DNA of 30,611 bases, from positions 1 through 30,611 of the IMG/VR virus record IMGVR_UViG_3300033981_000791; one strand, 5' to 3'. Origin of the DNA: a virus. The translations under genes were made by a program, and so were the position numbers. Under the pieces are notes generated by a model. That model had not been told where the DNA came from and did no database searches. It was given only the letters and a program-made list of their open reading frames with translations. Below are positions 23,147 to 29,243 of this stretch, in pieces; the stretch's first letter is position 1; the number at the start of each line of letters is the position of its first letter.

Positions 23147-24118
23147 ATGACTAAAGTGTCAGTGGTCAGAGAGTATCGAGATAGATACCCTGACTATCCC
23201 AATCTCAAACTGGCTAGGATTATCTATGCCGAGAACAAAGAATTATTTACCTCTGTCGATACAATAAGAGGTTATATTCGGCAAATACAAGGACAAAAAG
23301 GTAATAAAGATCGAACAGTACAAACACATAAGCAAGGACCTAGACCACTTAACCCTTACAAGTTACCTGAGTCTGATGAGTCAACTTTCGAGCCTTACCA
23401 TCTCAAGGCCAAGCGAATACTTGGACTATTCGACATCCATGCCCCCTATCATTCCATTCCAGCCCTAACAGCGGCTCTCGACTACTCTAAAAAAGAGAAG
23501 CCCGATGCTGTCATCTTGGGGGGTGATTTATTCGACTTTCATGGCTTGTCTAGATTCCTAAAAGACCCACGCAAAAAGAACTTTGCTACCGAACTATCCA
23601 TAGGCTGTCAAGTTATTGAGGTTATACAAAAGACTTTAGATTGTCAGATATACTTTAAGTTCGGCAACCATGATGAGAGATACCAACATTATCTCTGGCA
23701 AAAACTAGGGGAGCTGCAAGGGGTAGAGGACTTTGAATTAGAGAACCTAATTAAGAAAAGGGTCTCCGGGGTTAAATTTATTACAGACAAAAGAATTATA
23801 AAGGCTAATGAATTGAATATCGTGCATGGCCACGAATTTGCCAGCTCTATTATCAGCCCGGTAAACATAGCTAGAGGATTGTATCTTAGAGCCAAAGCCA
23901 ATACTATTTGCGGTCATCATCACCGATCATCAGAACACACAGAACAAAATATAGAGGGTAAGATAGTAACAACTTGGTCCGTGGGTTGTTTATCTGAGTT
24001 ACATCCCCAATATATGCCGATAAATAGTTGGAATCATGGCTTTATTTTGATAGATTTACATGGCACTAAAGAATTTGAGGTAAGAAACAAAAGAATCTGG
24101 AAAGGTCAAGTATTATGA
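23147..24118 (+). CDS. calcineurin-like metallophosphoesterase
   Basis: A 323-residue phosphoesterase. The metal-binding motifs are in order: DIH (96-98), GGDLFD (125-130), GNHDE (173-177), HGH (227-229) and GHHH (256-259). The first 85 residues are a separate basic region, VSVVREYRDRYPDYPNLKLA and RGYIRQIQG, that reads like a helix-turn-helix for DNA. Many phages encode such DNA-linked phosphoesterases; the target could be nucleic acid ends or nucleotides. It is the first of four plus-strand genes after the lysis block. Confidence 0.82.
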   Translation: MTKVSVVREYRDRYPDYPNLKLARIIYAENKELFTSVDTIRGYIRQIQGQKGNKDRTVQTHKQGPRPLNPYKLPESDESTFEPYHLKAKRILGLFDIHAPYHSIPALTAALDYSKKEKPDAVILGGDLFDFHGLSRFLKDPRKKNFATELSIGCQVIEVIQKTLDCQIYFKFGNHDERYQHYLWQKLGELQGVEDFELENLIKKRVSGVKFITDKRIIKANELNIVHGHEFASSIISPVNIARGLYLRAKANTICGHHHRSSEHTEQNIEGKIVTTWSVGCLSELHPQYMPINSWNHGFILIDLHGTKEFEVRNKRIWKGQVL

Positions 24119-24309
24119 CACACAAAAATGCACCCATCATCAAAAAGCAAGTCCAAGAGTTATTAAAGCAACTGCCTCCGATTGAGAGGTTAAATATACT
24201 AGAGCCTTTATGCGAAAAATACAGGGCTGACAGTAGAAAGGAAATAGAAAAGCATGTAACCGAATGGAGCCGCAAGAAAGGAATACCACGAATCAAGACG
24301 GACTATTAA
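24115..24309 (+). CDS. small basic protein, unknown
   Basis: A 64-residue protein coupled to the phosphoesterase by ATGA. It is mostly helical and charged, with IKKQVQELLKQLPPIERLNI and a basic C-terminus (EWSRKKGIPRIK). I do not recognise it. Its last 46 bases overlap the next gene in another frame. Confidence 0.5.
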   Translation: MTHKNAPIIKKQVQELLKQLPPIERLNILEPLCEKYRADSRKEIEKHVTEWSRKKGIPRIKTDY

Positions 24310-24497
24310 CCTTTGATCCGACCCCTCATGATGATATCCAGGCTTGTGCTCAAGCTATGGGTGTCATAGAGGACATGGATTTAGCTTTATTATCTGATGA
24401 TGAGGCCACCATGATTAGGCATATCCGTAAGCTGGCTTTACATATTACCCATCAGGCACTTTACGAAATTTACGAAGGGGGCTGCTATGGCTCCTAA
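24264..24497 (+). CDS. small acidic protein, unknown
   Basis: A 77-residue protein with an acidic, unstructured start (TFDPTPHDDIQACAQAMGV), then DDEATMIRHIRKLAL and HITHQALYEIYE. It overlaps the neighbours on both sides by 46 and 11 bases, typical of compact phage operons. No known family is seen. Confidence 0.55.
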   Translation: MEPQERNTTNQDGLLTFDPTPHDDIQACAQAMGVIEDMDLALLSDDEATMIRHIRKLALHITHQALYEIYEGGCYGS

Positions 24498-24747
24498 GAT
24501 AACTAACCCCCATAAGGTAGAGCATCGTAAGTTAGGCAGAGAGCAAGCCTGGGGGATTGCATGGATGGCCGATAATAAGATTAGCATTGATCCGACTCTA
24601 ACCGGGTACAGATATCTGCTTTACTTACTGCATGAGCACTTTCACTTAAAGCACCCTGACTGGTCAGAGACCAAAGTCCGAAAGGAGTCATCTAAGACTG
24701 CCCGATTCTTATGGCAGATGGGGTTCAGATTGGTGGAGCTGAAATAG
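24487..24747 (+). CDS. minimal HExxH zinc protein
   Basis: An 86-residue protein with a zinc-protease-like motif HEHFH at 49-53 (YLLHEHFHLKHPDW) and a C-terminal helix (TARFLWQMGFRLVEL). The SIDPTLTGYR strand before the motif resembles other short HExxH proteins in phages. It is much shorter than ImmA/IrrE-type peptidases, and I see no clear third ligand beyond Glu61 in SETK or His55. It may be a minimal peptidase or a metal-binding protein. Its end overlaps the convergent minus-strand gene by 39 bases. Confidence 0.6.
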   Translation: MAPKITNPHKVEHRKLGREQAWGIAWMADNKISIDPTLTGYRYLLYLLHEHFHLKHPDWSETKVRKESSKTARFLWQMGFRLVELK

Positions 24748-25038
24748 GTTGCCAAGAATGTAAATATAAAGGCATTTGTCCTTTAGTTCCTCTCTAGTGG
24801 CATTAGGCCACTTTTCTTTTGCATAGTTCCAAAGGTCTAGCTTCTCTGACTTAGGCAAATCCTCTAGCCTTGTAAGACCCAAATAGCAGTCTAGTAAGCA
24901 CTCATTAATAACTCGGCTAGTTGTGCCTAAATTAATTAAGGCTTCAAAGGTTGTCTCAGATTCTTTAGCAGCTTTTAAGGCTGGTTGTAGAACCTCAAAG
25001 GCAATCATCTTCCGTATGTCGTACATAGGCGATTGCAT
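24709..25038 (-). CDS. hypothetical protein at the end of the minus-strand block
   Basis: A 109-residue frame from ATG 25038 (TTG 25044 and ATG 25026 or 25008 are alternatives). The product is helical and mixed in charge (FEVLQPALKAAKESE, TREELKDKCLYIYILGNL). The family is not recognised. If the small membrane ORF at 24995-25114 is real, the start at 25008 would reduce the overlap to 14 bases. It is the last minus-strand gene and overlaps the convergent plus-strand gene tail to tail by 39 bases, with no terminator hairpin visible. Confidence 0.55.
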   Translation of the reverse strand: MQSPMYDIRKMIAFEVLQPALKAAKESETTFEALINLGTTSRVINECLLDCYLGLTRLEDLPKSEKLDLWNYAKEKWPNATREELKDKCLYIYILGNLFQLHQSEPHLP

Positions 25039-25114
25039 AGCCAATAATTATGCCTGAGATAAAGGCGGTTAATACTAATAATCCAGATTCTATCATAATT
25101 GAGATTTTAGCCAT
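24995..25114 (-). CDS. possible 39-residue membrane protein
   Basis: An open frame from ATG 25114 to TGA 24995. It reads MAKISIMIESGLLVLTAFIS then GIIIGYAIAYVRHTEDDCL, one membrane helix flanked by short charged ends. It overlaps the upstream gene by 22 bases and would otherwise leave a gap between the two larger genes. No family is recognised. Confidence 0.45.
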   Translation of the reverse strand: MAKISIMIESGLLVLTAFISGIIIGYAIAYVRHTEDDCL

Positions 25115-25611
25115 GTAAAGTTTCTACCTAACATAATCAACCAGTCAAAGGTCCATTGAACACATGCACATCGGCACTTTTGGTTATCATCCCCATAAGC
25201 AGCTCTTAGAATATCAATATCATCTTTGCCAAATCGTTTGAGCATCTTATTTGACTTTAGATAGTCGTACCACTTATCCATTTGGTTAAAGGGTACTTTC
25301 TCAAAGTTTAACTTGTACATCATTAGGTCATAATCCAACTTCTCTAAGTCTGTCTCTGGCACTTTAGCCTCTTGTATGGTTCGATATCCAGTTGGGGTCT
25401 TTTGTAAGTTATGCCTATCCTTGTTATTATTAGCCCATCTAGCCAGTCTCCTACCAAGGTCCCAGGTTGTCTCCTGTTCAAATCTCATTTTGGTGTTAGA
25501 TTTATTAGGCTCTGACCAATAATCGTAGAACTCTTGCTTCATTTGCTCTGTAAAGGCAAAGGGTTCTATTGCTCTCTTAAAGTCTGCTGCTCTTGCTTCT
25601 ATACTTTTCAT
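25093..25611 (-). CDS. replication-associated phage protein (DUF7833-like)
   Basis: A 172-residue protein. The N-terminal FAFTEQMKQEFYDYWSEPNK with TKMRFEQETTWDLGRRLARW is a conserved segment found in phage replication initiation and DnaD/DnaT-like proteins of Bacteroidota phages. The C-terminus is cysteine- and tryptophan-bearing (CRCACVQWTFDWLIM). It would act at origin opening or helicase loading. It lies directly downstream of the 430-base non-coding region. Confidence 0.6.
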   Translation of the reverse strand: MKSIEARAADFKRAIEPFAFTEQMKQEFYDYWSEPNKSNTKMRFEQETTWDLGRRLARWANNNKDRHNLQKTPTGYRTIQEAKVPETDLEKLDYDLMMYKLNFEKVPFNQMDKWYDYLKSNKMLKRFGKDDIDILRAAYGDDNQKCRCACVQWTFDWLIMLGRNFTWLKSQL

Positions 25612-25923
25612 AGTGTCTAGATATATCCCCTCTATATCCGGTCAAGTATTTGGGAAAGGGTTTAAAGCCTTTGTTCAAATATTTAACTAGAGTAAAGAGA
25701 ATTATTAAAAACCTTTTTGTTTAACTTTTGGCATTCTCTTTCACACAGAACCCATACATTCCTCGGCATCCGTAGGCCGGTTATCACGCATTTTTCACTT
25801 GACCGTCATGAGTTGTCAGGGGTCGACATTGCTCACACTTGATTGCGTTACGTATTTATATGATCTGTGAGGTTATTATTTGTGCAGCCATTTGCACTGG
25901 ATAAAACCTCGGTAAAAACCAAA

Positions 25924-25971
25924 TAAAAAACCTGCTGAGGATTGGCAATCGCAGCCGCACCCCAACAGGTT
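25924..25971 (-). terminator. intrinsic terminator on the minus strand
   Basis: On the minus strand AACCTGTTGGGG (25971-25960) pairs with CCTCAGCAGGTT (25940-25929) as 12 pairs, two of them G-U, around a 19-base loop. A T-rich tract follows (25930-25921). Because two positions pair only as G-U in the minus-strand RNA and mismatch in the plus-strand RNA, the structure is that of a minus-strand transcript. Confidence 0.78.
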
Positions 25972-26018
25972 AGTAATATCTCATTAAAACAAAGCAGATT
26001 TCTCTGGCGATTCTTTGT
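25924..26018 (-). ncRNA. predicted structured small RNA
   Basis: A span of about 95 bases between a good promoter (26024-26055) and the terminator at 25971-25929. The 5' end can fold: ACAAAG (26018-26013) with CTTTGT (25994-25989), continued without interruption on the 3' side by CAGA (26006-26003) with TCTG (25998-25995) around a GAAA tetraloop, leaving a 6-base bulge. There is no reading frame of note. The hairpin starts at the predicted transcript start. The function is unknown; a trans-acting regulator or an origin-linked RNA are options. Confidence 0.5.
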
Positions 26019-26023
26019 CATGG

Positions 26024-26055
26024 CAAATATACGAAAAAAATATCAAACTGCCAAA
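26024..26055 (-). promoter_or_regulatory. Bacteroidota-type promoter for the small RNA
   Basis: On the minus strand TTTG (26055-26052) is followed after 20 bases by TATATTTG (26031-26024). Both match the Bacteroidota -33/-7 consensus, at the usual spacing. It lies in the 3' end of the DnaA-like gene. Transcription would start about 26018. Confidence 0.65.
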
Positions 26056-26468
26056 TTTATTTTGCCTAAATGGTCCACAAATAAGATATCTGAGTAAGAC
26101 CGGACCCTTGTCATCCGCATAGATATCTCCAAATCACTTGCTAAGTCTATGACTTTCAAATAATAAGGAAAAAATTTAGGGTCCTCTGTTTCAATATAAC
26201 TTTCTATTCTAGACCTATAAGTACTCATGGTGGAATGGTCCTTATATCCTACTAATGGGGCTATCTCGGTTAGCTTCATTGGGCAATGGCGATAGATAAA
26301 GTACGATAAAGCCATTCTAATCTCAGCTATCCTAACAACATTGCCATTTTGATCCTTGCATATCTTAAAGTGATTGCGGCCCCTAATGCTTTGCAATTGC
26401 TGTAAGGTTATGCCGTAAAAATCACATGCTGCCTGGACTAGTTGAATCGCTTGCTCTCTGGTGTTCAT
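26043..26468 (-). CDS. DnaA domain IV-like DNA-binding protein
   Basis: A 141-residue protein whose second half matches the C-terminal DNA-binding domain of DnaA: RIAEIRMALSYFIYRHCPMK, LTEIAPLVGYKDHSTMSTY and RSRIESY, the last resembling the DnaA signature GGRDHSTVxxAxxKI. The first third (TREQAIQLVQAACDFYGIT) corresponds to the helix before it. The ATPase domains of DnaA are absent. It may bind DnaA boxes and direct or block the host initiator. It overlaps the C5 methyltransferase gene by 47 bases. Confidence 0.75.
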   Translation of the reverse strand: MNTREQAIQLVQAACDFYGITLQQLQSIRGRNHFKICKDQNGNVVRIAEIRMALSYFIYRHCPMKLTEIAPLVGYKDHSTMSTYRSRIESYIETEDPKFFPYYLKVIDLASDLEISMRMTRVRSYSDILFVDHLGKINLAV

Positions 26469-27336
26469 AAAGTTCTATGGTTTTGAATATTTGATAAACT
26501 ACTTGTGGTACTATTGCGTTTCCTCCTGCTTTGATTGATTCGCTTCGCCATTTAGAAAAGGTAATAGAGTCCAGTCGGTCGGAAAGCCCATCATCTCCAT
26601 TACAAATTGGGGAGACAGTTGGGAAGTTTTGCCATTGGTTTCTGCGTTCCACATTGCTATGTCCATCTGTCTTTTGCCTATTCTGTTGTTCCAATATTTC
26701 TCGCTGTGTCCGTGTTTGACTATTTGTGCAGTTGGAGTTGGTAGCATTCCCATTATTTGTGTCGCAAGATTCGGCATTGTTGTTCCGTTCGGATATTTCT
26801 TCATCCTCTGCTTGAACTTGTCCAAATCTTGTACTTCTTCCCTTGTTGTGGGAGTAAGCAACAAACCAGACTCTATCTCTTTTGTGCGGTGCGTTGACAC
26901 TGCAAGCTGGCAATACATACGGGAATACTTCGTACCCCTCAGCTTCCAGATTAGTTTGCACTTCGTGGAATACCAATCCCCCATTCCAATTAACAAGGCC
27001 GAGAACATTCTCGCCAATGACCCATCTGGGCTTAACTTCTCTAATGACTCTAAGCATTTCTGGCCAGAGATGGCGGTCATCTTCTTTGCCAAGTCGCTTG
27101 CCTGCCATTGAGTAGGGTTGGCATGGGAATCCTCCTGTGAGAACATCAATTTGGTTTGCATACTTAGTAAAATCTGATTTTGTTATGTCAGTAAATAGTT
27201 CTGATTCGGGCCAGTAGTATTTAAGGACTTTTTGACCAAACTCGTTCCATTCACAATGAAACTTATTCTCCCAGCCCATCCACTCAGCGGCAAGGTCAAA
27301 GCCACCAATCCCACTAAATAATGATCCATGTGTCAT
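26422..27336 (-). CDS. C5-cytosine DNA methyltransferase
   Basis: A 304-residue cytosine-5 methyltransferase. Motif I is SLFSGIGGFDLAAEW (5-19), the catalytic motif IV is GGFPCQPYS (68-76, nucleophile Cys72), motif VI is ENV in VIGENVLGL, motif VIII is APHKRDRVWF, and motif X is GGNAIVPQV near residue 271. Residues about 183-228 are low-complexity (rich in N, S, T, Q), where the target recognition domain is expected. It probably shields phage DNA from restriction. It is ATGA-coupled to the HTH gene before it and contains a second protein in the +1 frame. Confidence 0.92.
   Translation of the reverse strand: MTHGSLFSGIGGFDLAAEWMGWENKFHCEWNEFGQKVLKYYWPESELFTDITKSDFTKYANQIDVLTGGFPCQPYSMAGKRLGKEDDRHLWPEMLRVIREVKPRWVIGENVLGLVNWNGGLVFHEVQTNLEAEGYEVFPYVLPACSVNAPHKRDRVWFVAYSHNKGRSTRFGQVQAEDEEISERNNNAESCDTNNGNATNSNCTNSQTRTQREILEQQNRQKTDGHSNVERRNQWQNFPTVSPICNGDDGLSDRLDSITFSKWRSESIKAGGNAIVPQVVYQIFKTIELYEHQRASDSTSPGSM
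26511..27161 (-). CDS. overlapping +1-frame protein inside the methyltransferase gene
   Basis: A 216-residue open frame lying wholly inside the C5 methyltransferase, codons 59-276, shifted by one base on the same strand. It has organised, protein-like motifs: STKCKLIWKLRGTK (65-78), RTKEIESGLLLTPT (92-105), MLPTPTAQI (139-147) and QLSPQFVMEMMGFPTDW (181-197). LPTP repeats and the LSPxFVxxMMGFPxxW ending recur in proteins that accompany or overlap phage C5 methyltransferases, as I recall the family. In the methyltransferase frame much of this stretch is low-complexity. The start could be the ATG at 27161 or the ATG at residue 6. The function is unknown. Confidence 0.7.
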   Translation of the reverse strand: MQTKLMFSQEDSHANPTQWQASDLAKKMTAISGQKCLESLEKLSPDGSLARMFSALLIGMGDWYSTKCKLIWKLRGTKYSRMYCQLAVSTHRTKEIESGLLLTPTTREEVQDLDKFKQRMKKYPNGTTMPNLATQIMGMLPTPTAQIVKHGHSEKYWNNRIGKRQMDIAMWNAETNGKTSQLSPQFVMEMMGFPTDWTLLPFLNGEANQSKQEETQ

Positions 27337-27527
27337 TTGCTAAGTTTGTAAGCTGCAAAGGTTTTATTGTCTTTAGTGATGTAATTGGTCCAAATCGTGT
27401 GGCCTTGGTTTCTAAGGTCAGCAATTCTTGCGGCTAACCTAAAACAGCCAAACTTGTTTAAGGCATCAATGGCGGTAATTTGTTTGCCTGATTTAAGATA
27501 AATCAAGATTCTTTCTGTTTGTGTCAT
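27333..27527 (-). CDS. helix-turn-helix protein (HTH_39 type)
   Basis: A 64-residue protein matching small phage helix-turn-helix proteins: TQTERILIYLKSGKQITAID, ALNKFGCFRLAARIADLRN and a QGHTIWTNYI wing. In the HTH_39 type the second helix is followed by FRLAARIxDLR. It likely binds DNA as a regulator of the early block. It is ATGA-coupled to the C5 methyltransferase downstream. Confidence 0.8.
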   Translation of the reverse strand: MTQTERILIYLKSGKQITAIDALNKFGCFRLAARIADLRNQGHTIWTNYITKDNKTFAAYKLSK

Positions 27528-27747
27528 GTCTGTGGTTTTTTATGGGTGAATAAAAATGAGTAAGTTTTTCGTAAGTGTAATCAAAGCCATGTCTGGATAG
27601 TTTCTCGCATACCCAGGCAAGCTCATCTTCTGTGTGGTGGATTGCATGCTGAGGGAATAAAGTGGTCCGAATAGTCGGGTTATTTTTACTTAATATCCCT
27701 ATGTATTGTCCATTCCACTTAAAACGGTAGGTCGTTACTATTTCCAT
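27493..27747 (-). CDS. hypothetical protein
   Basis: An 84-residue protein. It has a strand-rich start (TTYRFKWNGQYIGILSKNN) and a helical CEKLSRHGFDYTYEKLTHF part, and a polar end. It overlaps NinG by 29 bases and the HTH gene by 35. No family is recognised. Confidence 0.55.
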   Translation of the reverse strand: MEIVTTYRFKWNGQYIGILSKNNPTIRTTLFPQHAIHHTEDELAWVCEKLSRHGFDYTYEKLTHFYSPIKNHRHDTNRKNLDLS

Positions 27748-28138
27748 CTTTTGCAGTTTTTAGTAGTGTGGTGTAAAGAGTAATGATATCCTCTAAGTCT
27801 GCCCGATCCCATTTGTGGACCTTGTTTCGGTTATTCTCAAGCCATTCTACCCTTTTCTTCCCAATCTTTAAGAGTAGGTGCTTTCGATAACCGATAAGGT
27901 GAAACTCATCAAAGCCATTGCATCGTTGGCATTCTCCGTTCACATTGTCCTCATGAAACCTAAGAAAAGAGCCTCCCTTGACTGGTACATAATGTCCGGC
28001 ATTCATGGACTCTACTGGCAAGGTCTTAAAGCAACTAATACAAGTAAAATATCCGTCTTTAGAATCTCTTTGCCTAATATAGGCATTAAAAACCTTTTGG
28101 GCTTTCTCTGTCAGTCGTGGTAAGGTAACCTTTCTCAT
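27719..28138 (-). CDS. ninG: NinG recombination protein
   Basis: A 139-residue NinG/Rap-type protein that helps resolve recombination intermediates. Zinc or HNH-like residues are in order: CISC (33-36), AGHYVPVKGGS (48-57), FHEDNVNGECQRCNGF (61-76, Cys70 and Cys73) and EFHLIGYR (78-85). The match of this stretch to phage NinG is strong. The last residues are DLPF, as in the gene at 28472. It is ATGA-coupled to the preceding gene. Confidence 0.88.
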   Translation of the reverse strand: MRKVTLPRLTEKAQKVFNAYIRQRDSKDGYFTCISCFKTLPVESMNAGHYVPVKGGSFLRFHEDNVNGECQRCNGFDEFHLIGYRKHLLLKIGKKRVEWLENNRNKVHKWDRADLEDIITLYTTLLKTAKDGNSNDLPF

Positions 28139-28500
28139 AAGTTCATTTCGGCTTTACGATACGATACAATGGTTCTAATGGCATCCAACTGATGGGTGGC
28201 AGATGCATTGACCCGGTCAGCCCAGTTGACTAAATAGTTAACCTCTTTGGCATTGGTATTTACAAACTTAGTGATAAGGGATGGACTTAGTTTTTTGTCC
28301 AATCCTTGCTCCATAGCTTGCAGCAAACCTTGATTAATTATTTGATCCTGGGCTAACTTAGCTTCTGCTAGTAGCTGACCTGACTTAGCGACCATTATCA
28401 GTAGATACTCAATCCGTTCTAGGAGCTGATTGGGTTCATGTCCAATAGGGGTTTCTAAGTAGGCCTGCATCTTAGAAAGGGAGGTCCTTATCTGGTCCAT
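28135..28500 (-). CDS. hypothetical helical protein
   Basis: A 121-residue helical protein, read from ATG 28500; an upstream start at 28524 would deepen the overlap with the previous gene from 29 to 53 bases. It has heptad-like leucines (QLLERIEYLLIMVAKSGQLL) and NAKEVNYLVNWADRVNAS. The TDQ/QAMEQGLDKKLSPSLITKF part is unfamiliar. It lies inside a recombination block, so a DNA-related role is possible but not shown. Confidence 0.6.
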   Translation of the reverse strand: MDQIRTSLSKMQAYLETPIGHEPNQLLERIEYLLIMVAKSGQLLAEAKLAQDQIINQGLLQAMEQGLDKKLSPSLITKFVNTNAKEVNYLVNWADRVNASATHQLDAIRTIVSYRKAEMNL

Positions 28501-28771
28501 TGTTTTGAGGTTTGTAAGTGTCAACTACGGTATTCCAACCGCCACCATCTTTGCGTTCCAAAATACTGATCTTTAGCTGCTTGTTACCTTGATAATCCGT
28601 CAAGAGGTCTGGATTGTCTTTAAGCCATTGGAATAGGTCATTTGGGGTGATGATGATTTGACCCTTTACAAACGGGGGGGCATTTTCTCTTGGTGCAAAT
28701 ACCCTAATTCCTTGGGGAAACTTTTTGTCAAGTTGCTTTTGACTGATTGCGGCTGCCATTTTGTAGCTCAT
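28472..28771 (-). CDS. early protein with SSB-like acidic tail
   Basis: A 99-residue protein with a basic N-terminus (AAAISQKQLDKKFPQG), mixed strands (KGQIIITPNDLFQWL, KQLKISILERKDGG) and a C-terminal tail GPDKDLPF. The tail resembles the DDDIPF tip of bacterial single-strand DNA-binding proteins, which docks partner proteins. The body is not a recognisable OB fold, so it may be a phage ssDNA-binding protein or a partner-docking protein. It is the third gene of the recombination block. Confidence 0.6.
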   Translation of the reverse strand: MSYKMAAAISQKQLDKKFPQGIRVFAPRENAPPFVKGQIIITPNDLFQWLKDNPDLLTDYQGNKQLKISILERKDGGGWNTVVDTYKPQNNGPDKDLPF

Positions 28772-28772
28772 T

Positions 28773-29243
28773 TTACTTTAAATTTACGGTTATAGATGTT
28801 GTAGATGTCTTAACTGGGGGGTAAAGGATAACGACCTCATCCTCTACCAAAATCTCTGTGCCGGGCTTTACGGCCTTTAGAAAGGCTTGGCGGTCTTTAA
28901 TCTCTTTCTCTAATTCAGCTAACTTTTCAGCCAGAGCATTATAAACCGGATCGCCACAATTAGAATAGTCGTACTTAACCCCAGCCTCTTTTATTTCAAA
29001 TTTGGCATTGTGTAACTCAAAAGACTTGCCATGCTTGCTAGCTTCCTCTAAGGTCAAATCTTTGTATTCTGGGTGGGTGGTGAGCTGCTTTACGATATCC
29101 TCCAAGCATTTTACTTGCAGATGCACTTTTAAGGGGTCTGTAAGGCCCTCTTTTAGGCTATTTATGACACTTTGGGCAAAGTCTTGCCTTTGAGCTTTAG
29201 TGGTCTCAAATAGGCTTAAATCGGTTGTGGTAACTATTCTCAT
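28773..29243 (-). CDS. conserved phage protein of the recombination block
   Basis: A 156-residue protein with DPLKVHLQVKCLEDIVKQL, KFEIKEAGVKYDYSNCGDPV, a long helix (AEKLAELEKEIKDRQAFLK) and a strand-rich end. This order recurs in phage early regions, usually beside annealing proteins, but its role is not known to me. It is ATGA-coupled to the gene at 29240 and leaves one base before the next start. Confidence 0.65.
   Translation of the reverse strand: MRIVTTTDLSLFETTKAQRQDFAQSVINSLKEGLTDPLKVHLQVKCLEDIVKQLTTHPEYKDLTLEEASKHGKSFELHNAKFEIKEAGVKYDYSNCGDPVYNALAEKLAELEKEIKDRQAFLKAVKPGTEILVEDEVVILYPPVKTSTTSITVNLK

Larger units (their letters stand above)
25612..26042. other. non-coding region, possible origin or control region
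   Basis: The only gap above 300 bases; I find no credible coding frame on either strand. At the right it holds the predicted small RNA. It also has a GTGCA/TGCAC hairpin (25882-25897), a TGACCGTCA palindrome near 25800, a CCTCGG repeat (near 25763 and 25907), a minus-strand TTATCCAGT (25897-25905 on the plus strand) that differs from a DnaA box at two bases, and AT-rich tracts at 25675-25735. The location between a DnaA-like gene and a replication-type gene suggests an origin; this is inference. Confidence 0.4.

Noticed and set aside
25882-25897. GTGCA/TGCAC hairpin as an RNA gene
   Set aside because: Only five pairs, no promoter or terminator of its own; mentioned only as part of the non-coding region.
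26629-27111. 160-codon plus-strand frame opposite the C5 methyltransferase
   Set aside because: It is antisense to a gene already carrying two same-strand frames, its product is rich in C, F, S and V with no family pattern, and it is explained by the codon constraints of the overlapping frames.
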